From an uncultured Lachnospiraceae bacterium (lineage in GTDB: Bacteria > Bacillota > Clostridia > Lachnospirales > Lachnospiraceae): DNA of 9,101 bases. The stretch lies in NCBI GenBank assembly GCA_947594085.1, contig CANQEB010000086.1, positions 1-9,101 on the forward strand. The letters are read 5' to 3'. The notes beneath the pieces are model-generated. The model worked only from the letters and a program-made list of their open reading frames with translations, did no database searches and was not told the DNA's origin. This document shows, piece by piece, positions 1-6,674 of the stretch (position 1 is the stretch's first letter; every line of letters begins with the position of its first letter). The position numbers were made by a program, and so were the translations under genes.

Positions 1-1
1 T

Positions 2-1075
2 CCCGGCATCGGCAAGTCCACGCTGCTCCTTCAGGTATGCCGCAACCTGTCGCAGGAAGGCAAACGCGTCCTCTACATTTCTGGGGAGGAGTCATTGCAG
101 CAGATCCGGATGCGTGCCGAGCGTATGGGAAAGTTCACGGAGCAGTTGATGATTCTTTGCGAGACGGACCTTGAGAATATTCGAGAGGCGATTGCGAAGA
201 CGGCTCCGGAGATCGTGATCATCGACTCGATTCAGACCATGTACAACGAGAATGTCACCTCGGCGCCGGGCAGCGTATCACAGGTAAGGGAGTCCACGGG
301 TGTCCTTCTGCAGATCGCGAAAGGCATGAACATCTCGATCTTCATCGTCGGACATGTGACGAAGGAGGGCGTTGTGGCAGGGCCGCGTGTGCTTGAGCAT
401 ATGGTGGACACGGTGCTTTACTTCGAGGGAGACCGACATGCGGCGTACCGTGTGCTGCGCGGTGTGAAGAACCGCTTCGGCTCCACCAACGAGATTGGCG
501 TGTTCGAGATGCGCGAGAGCGGGCTTGTCGAGGTGCCGAACCCCTCGGAGTACATGCTGGAGGGCAAGCCAGAAGGCGCGTCCGGCTCTGTCGTGGCCTG
601 TACAATGGAGGGGACGCGTCCGGTGCTGCTGGAGGTGCAGGCGCTCGTGTGCAAGACGAATCTGGCGTTTCCGCGAAGAACCGCAGCGGGAACGGACCTG
701 AACCGCGTCAATCTCCTGATGGCGATGCTGGAAAAGCGCGCGGGACTCGGGCTTTCCTCCTGTGATGCCTACGTGAACATCGCCGGGGGCATCCGCATGA
801 ACGAACCGGCGCTGGACCTCGGCATCATTTTGGCCATCGCGTCGAGCATGAAGGATCAGCCGATCGACGAGAAGACGATCGCGTTTGGAGAGGTGGGCTT
901 GAGCGGAGAGGTGCGCTCGGTCAGCATGGCGGAGCAGCGCGTGCGTGAGGCGAAGCGTCTTGGCTTCGACACGGTGATCCTGCCGGAAGCCTGCAAAAGG
1001 CAGGCTGCTCAAGTCGAGGGAATACAGCTGGTCGGTGTGCGGAACGTGCGCGAGGCGATTCGGGCGATATTATAA
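2..1075 (+). CDS. radA: DNA repair protein RadA (Sms), 5'-truncated by window edge
   Basis: RadA is a RecA-like ATPase that drives branch migration of recombination intermediates during DNA repair and transformation. The visible 357 codons open inside Walker A (PGIGKST, residues 1-7 of the fragment). They continue with a Walker B strand (VIIDS, about residues 72-76) and the RadA signature KNRFG (about 156-160). The C-terminal third resembles the Lon protease domain (from about residue 230, with RTAAGTDLNRVN and a GEVGLSGEVR stretch) and in RadA serves as a scaffold rather than a protease. Full-length family members are around 450 residues, so about 95-100 residues, including the N-terminal zinc finger, lie upstream of the window. 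No frameshift is seen. In many Firmicutes disA follows radA; here a terminator and then a two-component system follow. The family call is very secure. Confidence 0.97.
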   Translation, partial: PGIGKSTLLLQVCRNLSQEGKRVLYISGEESLQQIRMRAERMGKFTEQLMILCETDLENIREAIAKTAPEIVIIDSIQTMYNENVTSAPGSVSQVRESTGVLLQIAKGMNISIFIVGHVTKEGVVAGPRVLEHMVDTVLYFEGDRHAAYRVLRGVKNRFGSTNEIGVFEMRESGLVEVPNPSEYMLEGKPEGASGSVVACTMEGTRPVLLEVQALVCKTNLAFPRRTAAGTDLNRVNLLMAMLEKRAGLGLSSCDAYVNIAGGIRMNEPALDLGIILAIASSMKDQPIDEKTIAFGEVGLSGEVRSVSMAEQRVREAKRLGFDTVILPEACKRQAAQVEGIQLVGVRNVREAIRAIL

Positions 1076-1157
1076 AGAACAGAAAAAAGGTTTCGGTTAT
1101 CACAACAGGGCAGAAGATGGACGCCGGTATTACTTGTGATGATTTACAGATTACAGG

Positions 1158-1203
1158 AGAGAATGATCTGGGCATATTCCAGATGGTTCTCTTTTACTTT
1201 TTT
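1158..1203 (+). terminator. Rho-independent terminator after radA
   Basis: An imperfect inverted repeat pairs AGAGAA (1158-1163) and ATCTGGG (1166-1172) with TCCAGAT (1178-1184) and TTCTCT (1187-1192). A T-G wobble and a G-G mismatch lie in the middle, and the loop is CATAT. A T-rich tract (TTTTACTTTTTT) follows to 1203. Its position 80 bases after the radA stop, before a separate promoter, fits transcription ending here. Confidence 0.85.
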
Positions 1204-1246
1204 AAGAAAAATGTCAGAAATCTATAAAGAAAATATAGTCGCTGTC

Positions 1247-1255
1247 TGCTATACT
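1247..1255 (+). promoter_or_regulatory. Extended -10 promoter for the two-component operon
   Basis: TGCTATACT is an extended -10 element (TGn plus TATACT, five of six consensus bases). The expected -35 region (about 1227-1232) is AAAGAA and does not match the consensus, which is tolerated in extended -10 promoters but also common where an activator helps. It lies after the radA terminator and about 114 bases before the regulator start. The inferred transcript starts near 1262. Confidence 0.55.
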
Positions 1256-1368
1256 ATTCTCAGTGACGCTGCGCATGCCAGGCGAATATGTTTTATCACA
1301 CCGGACTGAAAGCTTTCGGGCGGCATGCCAATGCGATCGTGTTTTACCGTATGGGGAGGCAGTTACAG

Positions 1369-2076
1369 ATGGATCATTATAATATACTGGTGGTGGACGA
1401 CGACAGAGAGATCGTGCGCTCGCTCTCGCGTCTTCTGGAGCTGGAGGGGTATCATGTATACAAGGCGTATCAGGGAATGGAGGCGCTGGACATTCTTGCG
1501 CACGAGCCAGTTCACCTGATTATTCTGGATGTGATGATGCCACAGCTCAACGGGCTGTCGGCGCTGATGAAGATCCGGGAGAAGAACAACATCCCGATCA
1601 TTATGCTGTCGGCAAAGACCGAGGAGAGCGATAAGGTACTTGGACTCTCGATGGGTGCGGATGACTACGTGACGAAGCCGTACAATACGGCAGAGCTGAT
1701 GGCGCGTGTGAAATCTCAGCTGCGCCGGTATTTTTCTCTCGGCGCGGTGGCGGATCAGGGGAACGGGGACGACCTGCTGAAGAACGGCGGACTAGTGCTG
1801 AACCGGAACACAAAACAGTTGACGGTGGATTCGGAGCCGGTTCGACTGACCGCGACAGAGTACAAGATCGTCGAGCTTTTGATGAGTCATCCGGGTTACG
1901 TGTTCTCCGCGGAGGAGATCTACAGCCGGGTTTGGCAGGAGGAGGCTTACGGTGTGGAGAATACCGTGATGGTGCATATCCGCCGTATCCGCGAGAAGAT
2001 CGAGATCACGCCGAAAAATCCAAAATATCTCAAGGTGGTGTGGGGCATTGGTTACAAAATTGAAAAATTTGATTGA
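1369..2076 (+). CDS. OmpR/PhoB-family response regulator
   Basis: This cytoplasmic transcription factor of 235 residues is activated by phosphorylation from a partner kinase. The receiver domain (about 4-118) has the acidic pocket DDD at 10-12, the phospho-acceptor D54 in ILDVMMP, the switch residue S81 and K103 in the TKPY motif. A winged-helix DNA-binding domain (about 135-233) ends with the typical VMVHIRRIREKI recognition helix and a WGIGYK wing. The reading frame is open back to 1288, but the ATG at 1369 is chosen because a strong GGGGAGG site (1353-1359) sits 9 bases upstream and the family normally begins at about this point (MDHYNILVVDDD). It overlaps the downstream kinase by 29 bases, so the two form one operon. 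It resembles VanR-like regulators, but its target genes cannot be read from the sequence. Confidence 0.95.
   Translation: MDHYNILVVDDDREIVRSLSRLLELEGYHVYKAYQGMEALDILAHEPVHLIILDVMMPQLNGLSALMKIREKNNIPIIMLSAKTEESDKVLGLSMGADDYVTKPYNTAELMARVKSQLRRYFSLGAVADQGNGDDLLKNGGLVLNRNTKQLTVDSEPVRLTATEYKIVELLMSHPGYVFSAEEIYSRVWQEEAYGVENTVMVHIRRIREKIEITPKNPKYLKVVWGIGYKIEKFD
2032..2038 (+). promoter_or_regulatory. Ribosome binding site supporting the TTG start of the kinase
   Basis: AAGGTGG lies 9 bases before the TTG at 2048, inside the end of the regulator gene. It is the reason for choosing TTG 2048 over the in-frame TTG codons at 2060 and 2069. A non-ATG start inside the upstream gene suggests translational coupling with low kinase output relative to the regulator. 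Confidence 0.6.
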
Positions 2077-3679
2077 TTTTGAACGGCAGCCGGAGAGAAG
2101 GCAGGCGGTTTTTCTGACGGTGTTGTTCTTTCTGGAATCCGTTCTTGTGACGCTGACATTGATTTATTTCCGATACTTCCGCGACTATTCCTCGTGGGGA
2201 TGGACGACTTATGCGAAACCGTACCAGATCAGGTTTGTCGTCCTTCTGCCTGTGGTGGTTTTGCTAGGCATCTATTTTGCGCGCTGCCTGTCAGAGTTTT
2301 TGAAAAGACACCCGCTCAAAGCATACAGAAAGCCGCTCCGAGTCGACCGGATCAAGGCGGAGATTCTGGTGTTTGTCATGCTGTGGACGGGACTGATCTG
2401 GGCGGATGTGTTGTTTGGCTTTGACCTTGGACTCGGAAATTTTGTCTTTGTAGAGGGAATCAGCGTATCCTCGCACTCCAAGGACGCATTGCTCGGGCCG
2501 TGGGATGTCATCTCCTTTGCGGCAGCGCTTCTTTTAGTGCTTGTGGTGTTTTACGGCAGCGCTGCGATCCTGTTGCGTCAGCGTGCCCTGGGGATCCTGC
2601 CGGAGACTTCGGTCGTCCGAAAAATGATACATCGCTACAGAGAGAGGACGACACTCGAAAAGCGCCTGCAGAACCGCCGCAAGGGAAGCATTTGGCTTGC
2701 AACCTTCTTTGCAGTGGTTGGCTGTGTTGCGTCGATGTGGGCAATGGATTACAGTGGAGAGGCAGGAGCCGCGGCCGGGCTGTGCATTATCGCTCTTTTT
2801 GTCCTGTTTCTGAAAGTAGGCTTTTTCGGGAAGCTGCCGCAGGAGACCGGGCGGCTGGCAGAGCAGATCCGCTGCATGTCGGAAGGGGAGGAGCTGCCGG
2901 AGAAATATACTCTCTCGGAGAACGCAATCCTGCATGAGCCGTCGGTTCAACTGAAGAATATCGACAGCGCGATGCATGACAGCGTGGAGAAGCAGGTGCA
3001 GGCGGAGCGGTTGAAGATCGATCTGATCACAAACGTCTCGCACGATCTGAAGACGCCGCTGACTTCGATGATCGGCTACACGGATCTGCTCAAGAAGGAA
3101 GACTTGGGCGCGGAGGCGCGGGACTATGTGGAGATTATCTCGACAAAGCAGGAACAGTTGAAAAATATGATTCAGGATTTGTTTGATCTCTCGAAAGCGA
3201 CGAGTGGGGCAGATCAGATGACGATCGAGATCCTTGACATGCGCAGGCTTCTGGAGCAGACGCTGGGGGATATGGAGGATGTAATCCAGGCAAGCGAAAG
3301 AGAGATTCGCACAAATTTTGCGGAGGACGCGCTGCTGTTTTGCGGGGACAACAATAAAGTGTACCGTGTCGTACAGAATCTACTGGAGAATGCCCTTAAA
3401 TATTCCCTGCAGGGAACACGCATCTACATCGAGACAGCGCGTGTGGACGGACAGGTTGAGATGCAGATGAAGAACATCGCGTCTTACGAGATGGATTTTT
3501 CTCCGGAGGAGATCACCGAGCGTTTCGTGCGCGGCGACAAGGCGCGGACGACCGAGGGACACGGACTTGGACTGGCAATCTCTTCCAGCTTCGTGCACAA
3601 TATGGGCGGTACGCTTGACATCGTGACAGATGGCGATCTGTTCAAAGCAACCGTGCGTTTTCCAGGCGTGCCCGGTTGA
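2048..3679 (+). CDS. Membrane sensor histidine kinase
   Basis: This 543-residue inner-membrane kinase is the likely partner of the response regulator upstream, whose gene it overlaps. Six hydrophobic segments are visible at about 20-43, 61-81, 104-125, 153-176, 213-233 and 239-260. None is followed by a large extracellular domain; the longest external loop lies around 126-150. The HisKA domain carries phospho-accepting H332 in NVSHDLKTPLTS, with a likely coiled-coil linker before it (about 300-330). The ATPase domain has the N box (NLLENALKYS, with N444 and N448) and a glycine box GHGLGLA (504-510). The DxGxG (G1) box is not recognisable: the expected stretch reads KNIASYEMDF (475-484), as I recall from a clostridial kinase subfamily ending in a TERFVRGD motif. 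Translation probably begins at TTG. The stimulus is unknown; with so little extracellular sequence it may sense the membrane itself or a lipid-active compound. Confidence 0.93.
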   Translation: MVTKLKNLIDFERQPERRQAVFLTVLFFLESVLVTLTLIYFRYFRDYSSWGWTTYAKPYQIRFVVLLPVVVLLGIYFARCLSEFLKRHPLKAYRKPLRVDRIKAEILVFVMLWTGLIWADVLFGFDLGLGNFVFVEGISVSSHSKDALLGPWDVISFAAALLLVLVVFYGSAAILLRQRALGILPETSVVRKMIHRYRERTTLEKRLQNRRKGSIWLATFFAVVGCVASMWAMDYSGEAGAAAGLCIIALFVLFLKVGFFGKLPQETGRLAEQIRCMSEGEELPEKYTLSENAILHEPSVQLKNIDSAMHDSVEKQVQAERLKIDLITNVSHDLKTPLTSMIGYTDLLKKEDLGAEARDYVEIISTKQEQLKNMIQDLFDLSKATSGADQMTIEILDMRRLLEQTLGDMEDVIQASEREIRTNFAEDALLFCGDNNKVYRVVQNLLENALKYSLQGTRIYIETARVDGQVEMQMKNIASYEMDFSPEEITERFVRGDKARTTEGHGLGLAISSSFVHNMGGTLDIVTDGDLFKATVRFPGVPG

Positions 3680-3735
3680 GAGAGCAACTTTTGACTCTCT
3701 GGCTGATGCCCATTTTGAAAGCATTTTGTTTTTTT
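3679..3735 (+). terminator. Probable terminator region after the two-component operon
   Basis: Directly at the kinase stop, AGAGAGCAA (3679-3687) pairs with TTG plus CTCTCT (3691-3700) around a CTT loop, with one bulged A. This hairpin has no immediate T tract. A second weak stem (GATGC at 3705-3709 with GCATT at 3721-3725) runs into TTTTGTTTTTTT (3724-3735). One or both may end the transcript, but neither is as clean as the other terminators in the window. Confidence 0.5.
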
Positions 3736-3782
3736 AGCCAATCGCTTGGTTTTTGAGTCTTTGCTTCGCTGATAGGCAGATA

Positions 3783-3811
3783 TTGACAAAACTAGAAAGG
3801 AAATATAAAAT
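3783..3811 (+). promoter_or_regulatory. Strong sigma-A-type promoter of the acyltransferase gene
   Basis: A perfect -35 TTGACA (3783-3788), a 17-base spacer and TAAAAT (3806-3811, five of six) form a near-consensus vegetative promoter. The gene start is about 75 bases downstream, leaving a leader of about 65-70 bases. No repeat suggesting an operator was seen around it. Confidence 0.8.
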
Positions 3812-3885
3812 AACATATATTTTGCCGTATTACTGATATATTGGACGGCAGAGAACAGCGTAGCAGAAGAGGAGTGATAATTATC

Positions 3886-4911
3886 ATGAAGACAGAGCGA
3901 TATGAGCAGTTAGATGGTTTGCGTGCTTTTGCAGTATGTCTTGTAGTAGCAAGCCACACCAACGCCTTCAAAATGACAGGTCAAGGTGGCCTTGCAGTAG
4001 CATTCTTTTTTGTATTGAGTGGTTACTTGCTTGTGCTTCCGTGGATAAAAGATGGCGAGGAACGATTCTGCTCTCTGTCCGGGATTTTGTCCTTTTATTG
4101 GAGGCGGATTCTTCGCCTGATTCCAGTATATTACGTTGTATATATAGCAGTGCACTGGCTTACAGATTCAACGGAAAGCCTGGTAGATCATCTATTATTT
4201 ATAAACTGTTCCGGCCATCTGTGGTTTTTGCAGCAGGAGGTTCTGTTTTATGTTCTTGCGCCACTTTTTATGTTAATCCTTGCTTTGCTGAAGAAGAAAG
4301 GCAAATTTCCGAATCTCCTGATCGCGGTTTTGCTTTTTGTCGGCGCGCACTATGCACAGAAATATCTAAAGGCAAATGTATTTTATCTGATGGGGAATGG
4401 GAAAAAGCAATATTTTCGGCTTGGAATTTTCTTGATGGGAATGGCTTTTGGCTATGTCCAGAAATCGGGGATCTTTTCTCCTATAAAAAATATTTTCGGG
4501 AAGATTACGGCGGATATCATCGGCATAATAGTTCTGGCTGCATCTGTCTTCAGCTCTGCTTATTTTCTTGCAAAATTTAATCCGAATTTGTCCCAATACT
4601 ATGTAGGCTGGACCAAACCTCTTTGGTGTGCTTTTGGAAGCGGCATATTGCTCCTGTTGATTACCTGGAACAAGGATGGGTACTTATCCAGATTTTTCCG
4701 TTTGCCGTTCCTCGTCTATATTGGGAAAATGAGCTATGTGATCTATTTGGTTCATTTCTTTATGCTGCCATATGCAAGCTTCTCATCTCCGAAAAAAATG
4801 TTCTGTGCCATTTTTGCCGCCAGCCTGGGATTGGCTGCTGTCTGGAATGAATGGTTTGAAAAGCCATTGCAGAAGCTAGCTTCTTGTTGGCCGAAGCAAA
4901 AAGAAAAATAA
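3886..4911 (+). CDS. Membrane acyltransferase, acyltransferase-3 family (OatA/NodX-like)
   Basis: This 341-residue polytopic membrane protein has about ten hydrophobic segments and belongs to the family that transfers acetyl or other acyl groups to exported glycans, peptidoglycan or lipids. Hallmarks are the start LDGLRAFAV (9-17), the conserved H24 in VASH, the FFFVLSGYLL segment (40-49), the basic YWRRILRLIP motif (71-80), WFLQQEVLFY (113-122, E118) and YIGKMSYVIYLVH (278-290), and a C-terminal NEWFEKP. There is no extracellular SGNH domain, so it is the short, membrane-only form. The frame is open to 3841, but ATG 3886 fits the family start and follows AAGAGGAG (3867-3874). The gene is clearly poorer in GC than its neighbours (two sampled 60-base lines give 45% and 37%, against 65% in add), which suggests acquisition. 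The acceptor substrate cannot be deduced. Confidence 0.9.
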   Translation: MKTERYEQLDGLRAFAVCLVVASHTNAFKMTGQGGLAVAFFFVLSGYLLVLPWIKDGEERFCSLSGILSFYWRRILRLIPVYYVVYIAVHWLTDSTESLVDHLLFINCSGHLWFLQQEVLFYVLAPLFMLILALLKKKGKFPNLLIAVLLFVGAHYAQKYLKANVFYLMGNGKKQYFRLGIFLMGMAFGYVQKSGIFSPIKNIFGKITADIIGIIVLAASVFSSAYFLAKFNPNLSQYYVGWTKPLWCAFGSGILLLLITWNKDGYLSRFFRLPFLVYIGKMSYVIYLVHFFMLPYASFSSPKKMFCAIFAASLGLAAVWNEWFEKPLQKLASCWPKQKEK

Positions 4912-4926
4912 AGAGATTATAGAGAA

Positions 4927-4967
4927 AGCCAGAGACACTTAACTTTAAGTATCTCTGGCTCTTTTCA
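4927..4967. terminator. Bidirectional terminator between acyltransferase and tRNA-Trp
   Basis: A long hairpin has nine perfect pairs AGCCAGAGA/TCTCTGGCT (4927-4935 with 4952-4960), one C-A mismatch, then ACTTA/TAAGT around an ACTT loop. On the + strand CTTTTC follows and ends the acyltransferase transcript. On the - strand the same stem is followed by TTTCTCT and lies 11 bases past the tRNA end, so it can end that transcript as well. Confidence 0.88.
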
Positions 4968-4971
4968 TGAA

Positions 4972-5042
4972 CAGGGGTTGAGAGAATCGAACTCCCACTA
5001 AGAGTTTTGGAGACTCCTGTCATACCACTTGACCAAACCCCT
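4972..5042 (-). tRNA. tRNA-Trp (anticodon CCA)
   Basis: Read on the - strand from 5042, a complete cloverleaf of 71 bases is formed. The acceptor stem AGGGGTT pairs with AACCCCT. The D arm is GTCA/TGAC with loop AGTGGTA. The anticodon stem GGAGT/ACTCT carries loop CTCCAAA, and the anticodon CCA lies at plus positions 5008-5010. The variable loop has four bases (TAGT), and the T arm GGGAG/CTCTC has loop TTCGATT. A1-U72 and discriminator G (4972) match bacterial tRNA-Trp identity elements. The 3' CCA is not encoded (TTC follows), so it must be added by the nucleotidyltransferase. The D arm is short, but all conserved bases are present. Confidence 0.95.
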
Positions 5043-5062
5043 ATGTGACAACTCACCAAATA

Positions 5063-5091
5063 TTTATAGCATACAACAGGCGGGTTGTCAA
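5063..5091 (-). promoter_or_regulatory. Promoter of tRNA-Trp
   Basis: On the - strand TTGACA (plus 5086-5091), a 17-base spacer ending in TGC, and TATAAA (plus 5063-5068) form a near-perfect promoter with an extended -10. It starts transcription shortly before the tRNA 5' end at 5042, as expected for a highly expressed stable RNA gene with its own promoter downstream of coaX. Confidence 0.85.
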
Positions 5092-5119
5092 ATGAATTTT
5101 TAATCAGATTTCGCGAATG

Positions 5120-5142
5120 CCAGGGCTCTGGTGAGCGCCTGG
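5120..5142 (-). terminator. Hairpin just after coaX, possible terminator
   Basis: CCAGG and GCTC (5120-5128) pair with GAGC and CCTGG (5133-5142), with one bulged base at 5137 and a four-base loop, three bases past the coaX stop. No T tract follows directly on the - strand, so it may be a weak or rho-aided terminator or a 3'-end stabilising hairpin. The tRNA promoter lies immediately beyond. Confidence 0.45.
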
Positions 5143-5144
5143 AT

Positions 5145-5915
5145 TCAACTTTTCTGGTTTTTGTTGTAGATCAGCATAAGCCCCTTCAGCAGCAGCAGAT
5201 CATCGATGATGATTTCACGTTTGCAGAAGGGAATGATCGTCTTGGCCATGCCGCCTGTGGAGATGACGGTGCATTTCTCGCCAAGCTCTTCCTCGATACG
5301 CGCGATGGAACCGTCGATGCTGGCCGCGGTGCCGTAGATAATGCCGCTGCGCATACAGTCGACCGTGTTGGAACCGATGACCTTTTTGGGCGGATCCAGG
5401 CTGATCTTCGGAAGCTGTGAGGTACGCATCGTAAGCGATTCCAGAGAGACCTTGAGCCCAGGGATAATCATGCCGCCGAGAAAATTTTTCTCCCGGTCGA
5501 TGACGGAGATTGTCGTAGCCGTCCCCATATCGACGATGATAAGGGGGCAAGGGTACTCGTGGATTGCGGCGATCGCGTCAGCCACCCGGTCGCTGCCAAG
5601 CTGAGCTGGATTGTCCAGCATGATCTTCAGGCCGGTGCGGATGCCGGGGCCTACGATCATGACGGGTGCCTGCGTCAGCCGGATCATTGCGTCCTTGATC
5701 GTCTGCGTCACAGAGGGGACCACCGATGAGATGATGCCACCCTGAAACGAGAGATTATCCAGATGGTTGAGCTCGAGGATGTTCTTGATCAGGACCGTGT
5801 ACTCAAGCGACGTCGAGTCTTGGTTCGTCGAAAGCCGCTCGATGAAATGGATTTGCTCCCCCTCGAAGCAGCCCAGCACAATATTTGAATTTCCGATGTC
5901 AACAGCCAGAATCAT
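5145..5915 (-). CDS. coaX: Type III pantothenate kinase CoaX
   Basis: CoaX phosphorylates pantothenate to 4'-phosphopantothenate with ATP, the first committed step of coenzyme A synthesis, in the cytoplasm. The 256 residues match the usual family length. The fold belongs to the acetate kinase/Hsp70/actin (ASKHA) superfamily. The visible motifs are the N-terminal phosphate loop DIGNSN (6-11), GSDRVAD (107-113, with the catalytic D109 expected in this family), DMGTATT (129-135) and GGMIIPG (147-153), plus a C-terminal STGG (219-222). Type III enzymes are known to need a monovalent cation and to escape CoA feedback inhibition. The ATG at 5915 follows AAGGGGG (plus 5923-5929) at 7 bases. It lies 129 bases downstream of the probable PanT gene on the same strand, with no clear terminator between them, so the two are likely co-transcribed. 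Confidence 0.97.
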   Translation of the reverse strand: MILAVDIGNSNIVLGCFEGEQIHFIERLSTNQDSTSLEYTVLIKNILELNHLDNLSFQGGIISSVVPSVTQTIKDAMIRLTQAPVMIVGPGIRTGLKIMLDNPAQLGSDRVADAIAAIHEYPCPLIIVDMGTATTISVIDREKNFLGGMIIPGLKVSLESLTMRTSQLPKISLDPPKKVIGSNTVDCMRSGIIYGTAASIDGSIARIEEELGEKCTVISTGGMAKTIIPFCKREIIIDDLLLLKGLMLIYNKNQKS

Positions 5916-6044
5916 GACAGAACCCCCTTATAGCTATTTTTTCTGATCCGAGAGTAAAGTGCTGTTGTAATAACGATTTATGAATTATCTGATGCTTTGC
6001 TTTTGCACTTCGATCAAATGAATAGGACAAACGCCGGCTATGAT

Positions 6045-6674
6045 TTAGACAACCGCATTTTTGGCCGTTACTCCGGGCACAAAGCGCGCCTTGTACAGTG
6101 CCAGCCCAATCGCGCCTGTAATGATCGTCGACGAGATCATCTCAAAGACTGCGTTGATACCGACAAAACCGCAAACAAATAGGATTACATTCTTCCCGCC
6201 GATCAGTCCCTGCATGTATTCCGTATTGCCGAAGAGCAGGATGAGTGCGCTCATGAAGAACAAGGTGTTCAGGAATGCTGAGCAAAAGCCTGTCACAAGG
6301 CAAGCAACAGAAACGTTCGTGAGCTTTCTCACACCGCGGAAAATGTAGCCGAGCAGAAAACCGTCGAGCACACGCGGGATGAAGCGCTGGATGAAGGCGA
6401 GCACGGGATTGATGCCGAACAGAATGGCACCCATCGCACTTGTGCCGCCTACGCCGATACACTGCAGGAAGCTGGTGAGCCCAAACACGCCTCCGGCGAT
6501 TGCGCCCCCAATTGGGCCGAGCGTGATCGCGGAGATTGCCACCGGAATCACGTTGAATGTGATGGCGAGCGGTCCGATATTCAGATAGCCGAGCGGGGTG
6601 TATGCCATGAGAAGCAGAATGGCGGTCATGAGACCCAGAATGACGAGTTGCGAGACAGTAAACTTTGTTTTCAT
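6045..6674 (-). CDS. panT: ECF transporter S-component, probably pantothenate-specific (PanT)
   Basis: This 209-residue integral membrane protein has about six hydrophobic segments (roughly 9-26, 36-58, 60-76, 84-112, 121-148 and 163-194). It looks like the substrate-binding S subunit of an energy-coupling factor transporter, which borrows the shared EcfA/EcfA'/EcfT module encoded elsewhere. Features typical of this clostridial type are LMTAILLLMAYTPLG near the start, the GPIGGAIAG segment (53-61) and RFIPRVLDG (97-105). The substrate is inferred from the neighbour: coaX lies next downstream on the same strand. Other vitamin specificities cannot be excluded. The frame is open to 6872, but ATG 6674 is chosen because a consensus AGGAGG (plus 6683-6688) lies 8 bases upstream and the extension is neither hydrophobic nor family-like. 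Confidence 0.85.
   Translation of the reverse strand: MKTKFTVSQLVILGLMTAILLLMAYTPLGYLNIGPLAITFNVIPVAISAITLGPIGGAIAGGVFGLTSFLQCIGVGGTSAMGAILFGINPVLAFIQRFIPRVLDGFLLGYIFRGVRKLTNVSVACLVTGFCSAFLNTLFFMSALILLFGNTEYMQGLIGGKNVILFVCGFVGINAVFEMISSTIITGAIGLALYKARFVPGVTAKNAVV

Noticed and set aside
278..1012. 244-codon open frame on the - strand inside radA
   Set aside because: It is fully antisense to a clearly conserved gene, and its His/Arg-rich composition is typical of the shadow of GC-rich coding sequence.
1117..1227. Small + strand ORF of 36 codons after radA
   Set aside because: It has no ribosome binding site and runs straight through the terminator stem and T tract.
1288..1368. N-terminal extension of the response regulator
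   Set aside because: The receiver domain begins right after the ATG at 1369, which has a strong GGGGAGG site; the extension has no family support.
3841..3885. N-terminal extension of the acyltransferase from TTG 3841 or GTG 3874
   Set aside because: The ribosome binding site at 3867-3874 and the family start (LDGLRA near residue 9) fit ATG 3886.
4972..5042. tRNA-Trp as an attachment site for a mobile element
   Set aside because: No second copy of the tRNA 3' end, no integrase and no excision machinery were seen in the window.
5916..6044. Separate promoter for coaX in the gap after panT
   Set aside because: Candidates such as GATAAT and TATAAG lack a -35 at usable spacing, so co-transcription with panT is simpler.
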